Origin: Akkermansiaceae bacterium
Lineage (GTDB): Bacteria > Verrucomicrobiota > Verrucomicrobiia > Verrucomicrobiales > DEV007
Length of the DNA: 64,000 nt
NCBI GenBank assembly: GCA_024233085.1
Contig: JACKQC010000002.1
Coordinates: forward strand, 558,001-622,000
Reading direction: 5' to 3'
Below the pieces are notes generated by a model. It had not been told where the DNA came from. It was given only the letters and a program-made list of their open reading frames with translations, and did not search any database. A program made the translations under genes and the position numbers. Below, piece after piece: positions 45,474 through 52,367 of the stretch; position 1 is the stretch's first letter; each line of letters starts with the position of its first letter.

Positions 45474-46295
45474 GTGCGCCAGCTCCACGAGGCCTTCCCG
45501 CACCGCGATCCCACCACACTCCGCGAGAACGAGGTCCTCGATTTCCTCATCTCCCTGCGCCAGAAGCGCCGACTCAAGGACTCCACCGTCAACCAGGCCG
45601 TCTGCGCCCTGCGCGCCTTCTACCGCGACCACCTCGGCCGGAAGTGGAGGGGCTGGAGCCGGATCAAGATACGACGCGACGAGCAACTCCCCAACGTCCT
45701 GAGCCGCGAGGAGGTCGCCCGCTTTCTCGGCGCGGTCAGGGAAGGACGCTTCCGCGCCGTCTTCACCCTGATGTATCACTGCGGCCTGCGCCTCGGCGAG
45801 GCCATCCATCTCAAGCCCGGCCACATCGACGCCTCGCGCGGCGTCATCCGCATCGTCGGCGGCAAGGGCGGCAAAGATCGCGAGGTGCCCGTTTCCGCGG
45901 AACTCGTCGAGCGGCTGCGCGCCTTCTGGAAGCGCCACCGCAATCCCGAGTGGCTCTTCCCCTCGCCGGGGCGCGGCTGGAAGAGCGCCGGTGCCACCCT
46001 GCCCGATGCCTTGCGGCGCTCCTCCAAACCGATGAGCGATTCCTCGGTGCAGGCCGCGATGCGCGCCACCGTCCTTTCCCTGGGCTGGGATCGGCGGACC
46101 GGGCATCGCCCGGTCACCTGCCACACCCTGCGTCATTGCTTCGCCACCCACCTTCTCGACGCCGGAGTCTCCATCCGCCTGGTCGGCCAGTACCTCGGGC
46201 ACGCCTCGCTCAAGCCCACCCTGGTTTACCTTCACCTGACCGAAGCCAGCGAGAGCAAGGCGCGCGAGGTCCTCGCGCACTTCCCGGGTCTCTGA
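45474..46295 (+). CDS. Tyrosine recombinase associated with an IS91-type element
   Basis: A phage-integrase-family recombinase with a SAM-like N-terminal domain and catalytic domain: GLRLGEAIHL (Arg), VGGKGGKDREVPV (Lys), HTLRHCFATHLL (His-x-x-Arg) and GHASLKPTLVYLHL (nucleophile Tyr). The 273-residue ATG-less GTG start at 45474 cuts into the N-terminal domain. The same frame is open and protein-like back to about 45308, where it could join the ATG at 45305 if one A of an eight-A run is skipped. The IS91 transposase gene follows after 10 bases, a pairing known in some IS91 relatives. Confidence 0.85.
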   Translation: MRQLHEAFPHRDPTTLRENEVLDFLISLRQKRRLKDSTVNQAVCALRAFYRDHLGRKWRGWSRIKIRRDEQLPNVLSREEVARFLGAVREGRFRAVFTLMYHCGLRLGEAIHLKPGHIDASRGVIRIVGGKGGKDREVPVSAELVERLRAFWKRHRNPEWLFPSPGRGWKSAGATLPDALRRSSKPMSDSSVQAAMRATVLSLGWDRRTGHRPVTCHTLRHCFATHLLDAGVSIRLVGQYLGHASLKPTLVYLHLTEASESKAREVLAHFPGL

Positions 46296-46305
46296 TCCGC
46301 CCGCC

Positions 46306-47400
46306 ATGCCCCTGGCTCTCGCCGAGGTCTTGCGCGAGCATTGGCCGCGCTTCGCGCGCGCCCACGCTCCGCGGCTCGCCGCCGCCCATTACCGGGCGGC
46401 GCGGGCCGTGCTGTCCTGCCGCACCCCCGCCCTCGGCGGGCGGCTCTGGCAATGCGCCTGCCACGCGCACGCCCGGCACTTTTCCTACCACAGTTGCAAC
46501 CACCGCTCCTGCCCCCAATGCGGCGCCATCGATCAGCAACAGTGGGCCGCCACCCAGGAGGCCCGCCTCCTCCCCGGCGTGCCCTACTTCCTGGTCACCC
46601 TCACCGTGCCCGACGCCCTGCGCGGCGTCTGCAAGGCCCACCCCGCCATCCTCTACGACCTGCTGTTGCGCGAGGCCGCCGGAGCGCTCAAAGACCTCTG
46701 CCGATCCAAACTCGGCGGCACGCCCGGGTTCACCACGGTGTTGCACACCTGGGGCCGCCAACTCCAGCACCATCCCCACGTCCATATCGTCGTCCCGGGG
46801 GTGGTCCTCGCGCCCGACGGCCGCGAGCGTTATCCCGACAAGCCCGATTTCCTGGTTCACGGCGCGCCGCTGGCCGCGCGCTTCCGCAACCGCCTCGAAC
46901 TCGCCCTCAAAAACAGCCATCCCGAGATCCACGCCGCTTTGGTGCGCGATCATCCCGACGTCTTCCGGCTCAAATGGGTCGCCGACGCGCGCCACACCGG
47001 CTCGGGCAAACCGGCCCTGCGCTACCTGGCCCGCTACGTCTTCAAGTCCGCCCTCGGCCCTGGTCGCCTCCTCGGCTACGACGGACAGGGCCGCCTTCGT
47101 CTCCAATGCCACCAGAGCGGCGCCAACCGCCCGTTTGTCATCCTCCTGACCCCCGAGGAGTTTTTGAGGCGCTGGTGCCTCCACGTCCTGCCCAAGGGGT
47201 TTGTGCGCGTGCGCCACCATGGCTGGATGAGCGGCGCGGCGCGCAAAGTCCGCCTCCGCGTCCGGGCTCTGGTTTGCGGCCAACTCGACGAACCGGCGCC
47301 CGCCGTCATCCTTCCCCCCGTCCCCCGCTGCGCGCGCTGCGGCGCGGAGATGAAACTCCTCGCCACCATCGAACCGCGCGGCCCTCCGCCCCGAAGATGA
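46306..47400 (+). mobile_element. IS91-family HUH transposase gene
   Basis: 364 residues. The N-terminal zinc-finger region (CACHAHARHFSYHSCNH, then CPQC) and the rolling-circle HUH motif HHPHVHIVV are plain, and LRYLARYVF carries two Tyr three residues apart, as in IS91 Y2 transposases. Such elements transpose by rolling circle from an ori end downstream of the transposase and often mobilise neighbouring genes. With the recombinase just upstream it forms one element of roughly 45.2-47.7 kb; its ends were not located. Confidence 0.85.
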
Positions 47401-47718
47401 GCCACGACCCTCCGCCTCCCCTTGACACCTCCCCAAAAGGCCGTCTCCGCGCCGGTCGCGTCTCTTCGCGCGCCTCTGTCGCGGTTTTCCCGGCACAAAC
47501 ACCGCGATCCGGGCTGAAGATCCGCCTCTCGCGCCCCAACCTTCGGCCCGGCCTTCGAAGCATGAGCTTCGCGCCGCCGGCGCCAAGCTCATGGCCCCCG
47601 CGGAGCCCCTCAAAAGGCGGCTTGAAACCCGATCCCAACGCCAACGCGCTGAGGATCAACGGAAAATCGAATCCGCAAGAGCCGCCGTCCCCGCGCCCCT
47701 GACTCCACCGGCGGGCTC
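47401..47718. other. Non-coding right end of the IS91-type element
   Basis: 318 bases between the transposase stop and the first attC. No gene is recognised. It should contain the oriIS end if the element is intact, but no end could be fixed by eye. The boundary with the integron array is at or near the GTCCAAC core at 47719. Confidence 0.4.
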
Positions 47719-47772
47719 GTCCAACAACGGATAGCAGTGAGGCAAGCTCACCTGCTATCTTGGGGGTTAGGC
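47719..47772 (-). other. Integron attC site (54 bp)
   Basis: Read on the minus strand it begins GCCTAAC and ends GTTGGAC, exact fits to RYYYAAC and GTTRRRY. Between them GATAGCA-G-GTGAG pairs with CTCAC-TGCTATC around a short loop, leaving one extrahelical base on the 5' arm, the usual attC design. It follows the Trypco2-like gene. Confidence 0.75.
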
Positions 47773-47782
47773 CACGTGTCCA

Positions 47783-48133
47783 TCAGTCCTCCTCCTCTGT
47801 GCTGGGAAAGACCACAGGGATGCTGAACTTGATGCGACTCACGTTTTGAGTCGTCTTCGATGACTCTCCCTGCGAACCGAGCACAACGCTCGCGATGGCA
47901 ACACCTATGCCTCCCTTTGTCTTCGTGCCGCCAGAGGCGGTCACAGCGATATCAAACTCGACGTTGCTGAGAACCGCTCCTGTGCTCTTGTCAAAGTATA
48001 TGCCCTCGCCATAACGCCACTGCTTCTGTCTTGGGTTGAGACTCGCGCCGTGCTCTTTGGCGGCTTTGCCTGCCGTAGCGACAGCGGCGACAATCTGCTT
48101 CAACGATTCCTCAATAAAGTTTTGGAGTTCCAT
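47783..48133 (-). CDS. Trypco2-like small protein on an integron cassette
   Basis: 116 residues. The opening MELQNFIEESLKQIVAAV followed by VEFDIAVTASGGTKTKG, a glycine-rich hinge and SRIKFSIPVVFP resemble the trypsin-co-occurring domain 2 (Trypco2) that accompanies effector and protease modules in bacterial conflict systems. Assignment is by pattern only. An attC lies on each side: the gene starts 14 bases after one core and its stop is 11 bases before the next, so it is one complete gene cassette. Confidence 0.6.
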   Translation of the reverse strand: MELQNFIEESLKQIVAAVATAGKAAKEHGASLNPRQKQWRYGEGIYFDKSTGAVLSNVEFDIAVTASGGTKTKGGIGVAIASVVLGSQGESSKTTQNVSRIKFSIPVVFPSTEEED

Positions 48134-48146
48134 AGCGTGTGGAGTG

Positions 48147-48272
48147 GCCTAACGTTTGAGTGGAGGCGCCGCCATCCGAGGGCGAGGTCGAGTTGGTGGC
48201 CGCCGCTCCAAATTAGAGCGGCGGCCTGAACTCAGGGCGGGATGGCGGTTGCTCTCCCACGGCTTGTTCGGC
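48147..48272 (-). other. Integron attC site (126 bp)
   Basis: On the minus strand it runs from GCCGAAC (one mismatch from RYYYAAC) to GTTAGGC (exact GTTRRRY). The interior folds into a long imperfect hairpin: CCGCCATCC/GGATGGCGG, GAGTT/AACTC and GGCCGCCGCTC/GAGCGGCGGCC with a seven-base apex. Length resembles the long attC sites of chromosomal integrons. It begins four bases after the peptide gene stop codon. Confidence 0.75.
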
Positions 48273-48276
48273 TGAG

Positions 48277-48453
48277 TTAATCGCCGTCGCACCCGCAATC
48301 GCCACTGCATCCACACTCATGGTCTTCACAACCGCAACTCGAGACCAGTTCTCCTTCCACCGCCACCGTGGCCACGGGAGAAAATTTGAGGTCGTCATCC
48401 TGACTATATTCAGGATTCGCAGCAGGCAGTTCTATCATTGCATTTGTTTCCAT
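48277..48453 (-). CDS. Probable RiPP precursor peptide with three Cys-Gly-Cys triads
   Basis: A 58-residue peptide. Residues 1-38 form an acidic, Cys-free leader (METNAMIELPAANPEYSQ at its start), and the C-terminus has six Cys at 40, 42, 47, 49, 53 and 55 arranged CGC-x4-CGC-x3-CGC, ending DGD. This leader-plus-Cys-rich-core layout is that of peptides cross-linked by radical SAM/SPASM enzymes (sactipeptide, ranthipeptide or SCIFF-like). A good ribosome binding site (AGAAAGGAAC) lies 8 bases before the ATG. Its first 44 bases overlap the end of the maturase gene in another frame, so the two are translationally linked. No protease or exporter gene is in the cassette. Confidence 0.8.
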   Translation of the reverse strand: METNAMIELPAANPEYSQDDDLKFSPVATVAVEGELVSSCGCEDHECGCSGDCGCDGD

Positions 48454-49795
48454 TGTTTTGGTTCCTTTCTGTTCTTCTTCGCATGTCGACCATGTCGGCC
48501 AACTGAAATCTCATTAGCTCTTTGTTGATGTGACAACGATCTGAACCCGGAACGGGATGCAGCCTGCCACTTTCCGTCCGGTTCTGCTCATAGCATCCTC
48601 CAGCACAGTTCCACCGACAATAGCAGGACTCACATGCCGGAGGTAAATTCGTCAGCTTGTTTAGCGTTGCAAGGCGATCCTGAAAAATTGTGATTTCTCC
48701 ATCCCTACTCATGCTGCCAAAAATAAAATCGGCATCGTCATTGGGTTGCGGAGTGGTAACTCTGTGGCAAGCGGTTACAAACCCGTTGGGTGCCACAATA
48801 AAGTTCTTTCCAGTCGCACCGCAGAATGAGGCGCTTACCTTGTTGATCCGTGCGCCGGAATAAAGAACAGGAATCCTGAGACGCTGACCGATTAAAAACG
48901 CCTTCTTGAAACAGTCAATGAACTGGCTAGGAGAAGGAGGCTTCGCGCCCGATTCATCGCAACGTCCACACTCAGTAAGCGGCTCGAACTGGATGCCGAC
49001 AGGTCTCATTGGTGCGATCCATGACACAAATTCCGGCATCCGCTCGACACCTTCATCTGTCACCGTGCTACGAACACCGAAACGAAAGTCAAGCGCCGCG
49101 AGCCGTCTGCATGTTTCTAAAACGGCTTCTGAGGAGTGCGAGCCGTTCCGCATCGGGCGTTGCGCATCCTGAACGTCCGGAACTCCATCAATCGAAAGCG
49201 ACAACCAGTCGATATTCGTGGCAACCCATTCAATCTGACGAGAGTTGTAAACGCCGTTAGAGACCATACGGACAGATGTCTCTACTCCCAGGCGCGCGCC
49301 CTCGCTACGGAGCCGCTCTGTGGCCTTAGTTACAACGCTCCAATTCATAGTTGGCTCGCCACCGCCGTGAAAGACAATCGTGGCCGGACGCGATCTCTCC
49401 TTCGCGTTACGTAACACATCATCAACGGTATTGAACGCCTGAGCCAAATCCATGTCATCCTTGGAGTCTCCGCCAAAGCTGAAGCAGTAAACGCATCGCA
49501 AATTGCATTTGTTTGTGGGCAAGATGTATGCGGACGTTGGCTTGAATGAGTGAGCAGGTTGCTCGTGGTTTTGAATTGCGGGCTCTTTGAGCATTCCAGA
49601 GTCCCGGAGATATCCGAGGAGGGTTTCGGCATCCCGTGAGAGATCGTCCTCGCCATTCGCTTTCTTGAGGTCACGGAGCGCGTTGGCACCTCTCCGATTT
49701 GTCGCGAATACCGATCCTGCGTGGGGCGCCCAAATCAACCATTCGTCACCAGAGGGTATCGAGTAAATGCTGCTTGTGATCGGTTTTAGGTTCAT
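48410..49795 (-). CDS. Radical SAM/SPASM peptide maturase with RRE-like N-terminus
   Basis: 461 residues. Residues 1-80 (IYSIPSGDEWLIWAPHAG, NRRGANALRDL) look like a PqqD-type precursor-recognition domain. CNLRCVYC at 97-104 is the CxxxCxxC cluster motif of radical SAM enzymes. The C-terminal SPASM domain follows the full seven-Cys pattern: Cys-x12-Gly-x4-Cys, then CESCYCRWNCAGGC (Cx2Cx5Cx3C), then a last Cys in SDRCHINK, for two auxiliary iron-sulfur clusters. It would form thioether or similar links on the peptide encoded just downstream. GC content is clearly below that of the chromosome. ATG 49795 is used; upstream frame lacks conserved sequence. A sulfatase-maturing role is less likely given the adjacent peptide. 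Confidence 0.88.
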   Translation of the reverse strand: MNLKPITSSIYSIPSGDEWLIWAPHAGSVFATNRRGANALRDLKKANGEDDLSRDAETLLGYLRDSGMLKEPAIQNHEQPAHSFKPTSAYILPTNKCNLRCVYCFSFGGDSKDDMDLAQAFNTVDDVLRNAKERSRPATIVFHGGGEPTMNWSVVTKATERLRSEGARLGVETSVRMVSNGVYNSRQIEWVATNIDWLSLSIDGVPDVQDAQRPMRNGSHSSEAVLETCRRLAALDFRFGVRSTVTDEGVERMPEFVSWIAPMRPVGIQFEPLTECGRCDESGAKPPSPSQFIDCFKKAFLIGQRLRIPVLYSGARINKVSASFCGATGKNFIVAPNGFVTACHRVTTPQPNDDADFIFGSMSRDGEITIFQDRLATLNKLTNLPPACESCYCRWNCAGGCYEQNRTESGRLHPVPGSDRCHINKELMRFQLADMVDMRRRTERNQNNGNKCNDRTACCES

Positions 49796-50021
49796 TGTCG
49801 TGTGGTTCTTTTTTGCCGAACAGTAGAGTTCTACAGACGCCGCCCATAACAGTTCCAAGCGGCGTCCGCTTTTTGGGGTAAAAAGCAGCATGGAAGTCTG
49901 GACTTCGTCCCTTTCACTTTCGCCGTCGAGAATACCGGGACGAGAGTTACCAAACAAGCTTTTTTGTAAAGGGAAATGGGAGAAGTCCGCGTGCGTCGGA
50001 GGGGGGGGGCGGCAGGCCGGT
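49796..50021. other. Candidate integron attI/promoter region
   Basis: 226 bases between the integrase stop and the first cassette gene. On the minus strand GTTATGG (complement of 49844-49850) is a candidate insertion core, inside a hairpin made by GACGCCGC and GCGGCGTC. No gene is seen. Exact attI position is unproven. Confidence 0.35.
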
Positions 50022-51533
50022 TCAAACCAAATCGAGCGGGCTTGGCGCGCCGGCTCCGGGGCGCTTCATGACGTGGAGGTAAACCATCGTGGTGGAGACG
50101 TCGGCGTGACCGAGCAGATCCTGAACCGTTCGAATGTCGATGCCGCCCTCCAGCAGGTGGGTGGCGAAACTGTGGCGCAGGGTGTGAAAGGTCGCCCGCT
50201 TGGGAATTCGGGCCTTGTCGGCGGCCTGCTTGAATTGCCGTTGCAGGGAGGTTTCGTGAAGGTGGTAGCGTGCGATCACGCCGGTGCGGGGGTGGGCGCA
50301 AACCTTGGCGGCCGGAAAGACCCACTGCCACGCCCATTCGCGGGGGGCATTGGGATATTTTCGGCGCAGGGCGAGATCGAGGTGGGCGTCTCCGAAGCCT
50401 GCGGAAAGGTCGCGGCGGTGGCGGACTTCTCCCTGGTCAAGGTGGGCGCGCAGGCGGTGCTCGAGCTTTTGCGGCAATGGCACCAGGCGATGTTTTCCGC
50501 CGTTGATATCCGCGCCGCCTCTCGGCGCAGATCCCCTCCGGGCTTCGCTTTGCTCAGTCTGTCTCAGCTCCCGCCAGTCGCTTCGGCTGGCATCGTGGAC
50601 GGCAATATTCCCCTGGCCGAAGTCGATGTCCTTGACCCGGAGGCGCAAGACCTCCATCTGCCGCATCCCGGTCCCGTAGCTTAATTTTGCAATCAACCGC
50701 CATGGGTCCGCGAGAAAGCCGAGAATTTTGAAGATCTCTTCCCGCGTGAGGACGGTGGGCGGGCGGCGGGCCCCGGCGACGGCGCGGGGAAAGGCCAGCT
50801 CGAAGTCGGGCTGGCCATGGACGGAACGGGCGAGGAAAACGAGGGCGTTGAGGGCCTGGCGCTGGGTGGCGGGCGAAACGCGGCGCTCCAGGGCGAGGTA
50901 TTCGAGATAGTATCCGGCGGCGGCGACATCGAACTCCCGCAGGCTTGGGTGGCCGAGACGCCGGAGCCGGAAGAGGCCGAAGCGGCGGACCCAGCTCAGG
51001 TAGGTTTCCTCGGTGGCGACGGCGAGCCCGGCGAGACGGACAGCGCGGCGGGTTTCGCCGAGGAGGTCGTCGAGGGCGTCGGCCTCGCCCTCGGCGGGGG
51101 TGCGGTCGCGGCGGGCGGCCTCGGCGGGATCGACCGCGGCGCCCGGGACCGCCGCGGACCGGGCGGGAGTGGATTCGCGCAGGAGGGTGCGGTGGCGGGG
51201 GCCGAGAGCGACGGCCTGTTCGGCCAGCCCGGCCCAGTCGAAGGCGGCGGTCCAGCCGGTCGGCGCGATGTCGCGGCACCAAAGCTCCACGGCTTGGACG
51301 GCCTGCCGGAATTGCCAGTCGAGCAGGTTCGGGCGGCGGCCGAGGGTTTCGAAGAACCGGGCGGTGGCCTCGGCTGAATCCGGCCCGCCGGCTCGCCGCC
51401 ACTGGGCGACCCAGCGGGCGTAGTGGGACCGGGCCTGCGGGCGGATGTCGGGGAGCCGTTCGAGCCGGCCGAGGAAACAGGTCCACGGATCGTCCCTGAC
51501 TCCCGGGCGCTGGGGCAGTGTTTGCGTGTTCAC
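50022..51533 (-). CDS. intI: Integron integrase IntI with extended N-terminus
   Basis: Tyrosine recombinase that inserts and excises cassettes at attI/attC. It has the IntI-only extra domain (KYPNAPREWAWQWVFPA, then HETSLQRQFKQAADKARI), catalytic Arg in GTGMRQMEVLRL, HTLRHSFATHLL, and GHADVSTTMVYLHVM with the nucleophile Tyr. At about 503 residues it is far longer than the usual 320-340: roughly 170 extra N-terminal residues (a second SAM-like region) and about 30 residues inserted where the catalytic Lys loop should read as one strand-turn. GTG 51533 is used; TTG 51584 is possible. It reads toward the cassettes, the reversed orientation known from spirochaete integrons. Confidence 0.9.
   Translation of the reverse strand: MNTQTLPQRPGVRDDPWTCFLGRLERLPDIRPQARSHYARWVAQWRRAGGPDSAEATARFFETLGRRPNLLDWQFRQAVQAVELWCRDIAPTGWTAAFDWAGLAEQAVALGPRHRTLLRESTPARSAAVPGAAVDPAEAARRDRTPAEGEADALDDLLGETRRAVRLAGLAVATEETYLSWVRRFGLFRLRRLGHPSLREFDVAAAGYYLEYLALERRVSPATQRQALNALVFLARSVHGQPDFELAFPRAVAGARRPPTVLTREEIFKILGFLADPWRLIAKLSYGTGMRQMEVLRLRVKDIDFGQGNIAVHDASRSDWRELRQTEQSEARRGSAPRGGADINGGKHRLVPLPQKLEHRLRAHLDQGEVRHRRDLSAGFGDAHLDLALRRKYPNAPREWAWQWVFPAAKVCAHPRTGVIARYHLHETSLQRQFKQAADKARIPKRATFHTLRHSFATHLLEGGIDIRTVQDLLGHADVSTTMVYLHVMKRPGAGAPSPLDLV
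50503..50590. repeat. Structured in-frame insertion within intI
   Basis: About 88 bases coding the segment ASRSDWRELRQTEQSEARRG and following residues, inserted between IAVHD and GGKHRLVPLP of the integrase. The DNA can form hairpins (GCCAG/CTGGC and GCGCC/GGCGC). It is unrelated in sequence to the ACCCAACAGGG family. Confidence 0.5.
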
Positions 51534-51669
51534 GCGGACACTTTGGGAAAGGAGATGGCACCGGCGCAAGCAAAATATGTTCAAAAGAGCAGTTTTTTCC
51601 GCCGCCCCTCGGGGCGGGGCGGCGTTTCCGGTCCTGGGCGGCCCGATTTAACCCTTATTGAGCCGGAAA

Positions 51670-51709
51670 TCCAACAGGGTTGGGTCGGGGACTCAACAGG
51701 GTTGGGTCG
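51670..51709. repeat. Dispersed palindromic repeat, copy 7
   Basis: Two direct cores, CCAACAGGGTTGGG and TCAACAGGGTTGGG, six bases apart, in the spacer upstream of intI and before the minisatellite. Confidence 0.85.
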
Positions 51710-51787
51710 GGATGCTTCAAAGAATCGGCGGTTGCACCGTAACTCGCTCACTACCAGCATAGAATCGATGCCAAGGAAGGCTCTTGG

Positions 51788-52102
51788 GCGACTCCGGAAA
51801 GAGTTTCCGGGGGGCAGAAAGCCCTTTTCGGAGCCCGGAAAAGAGTTTTCGGAGGGCAGAAAACCGTTTTCGGAGCCCGGAAAAGAGTTTCCGGAGGGCA
51901 GAAAACCGTTTTCGGAGCCCGGAAAACGATTTTCCGGGGACAGAAAACCGTTTTTGGAGCCCGGAAAACGATTTTCCGGGGACAGAAAAGGCTTTCCGGA
52001 GATCGGGAAATCGTTTCCGGAGGACAGAAATGGATTTTCGGAGGACCCAAAACCGTTTCCGGGGGGCGGAAATCTCTTTTCGGAGGGCAGAAAATCGTCT
52101 TT
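51788..52102. repeat. 21-bp minisatellite, 15 units
   Basis: Fifteen head-to-tail 21-base units of the form GGAGNNCNGAAAANNNTTTTC, each with an internal GAAAA/TTTTC palindrome. Alternating variants (GGAGGGCAG and GGAGCCCGG) make a 42-base higher-order period near the left. Three or more frames stay open through it: on the plus strand an ORF from ATG 51768 to 52151 would give 127 residues of seven-residue repeats such as GRKPFSE-PGKEFSE. Whether any is translated is unknown. It lies between two divergent integrase genes. Confidence 0.9.
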
Positions 52103-52367
52103 GGAGGAAGTGTCCGAAAGTCTGTGTTTTGGGGTGTGGGTTCTGGTTTGAAGGGGAGTTGGGTCATTTCGGCCTGTGAGGCGGGGATGAACGGGCGTTT
52201 CCAAACCGGCGTCGGGAACCGGCGCGTCGTCGGCGAGCCTGGAGGAGCGGGTTCGGACGGCGGTCAACCGCAAGGGGGCGCAACGCGGGCTGGCGCTGGC
52301 GACGCGCAAGGTCTATCGCTCGTGGGCCGGGCGATTCGCGCGATCGGTCGAGAATGAGCGGGACGCG

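Noticed and set aside
48410..49795. Radical SAM protein as the maturase of the sulfatase at 29.4 kb
   Set aside because: It is 19 kb away, on an integron cassette, and overlaps a Cys-rich peptide gene, so a peptide substrate is much better supported.
51581..52309. Minus-strand 242-residue repeat protein across the minisatellite
   Set aside because: Several frames on both strands are open only because the 21-bp unit lacks stops; none has independent support, so the DNA repeat is annotated instead.
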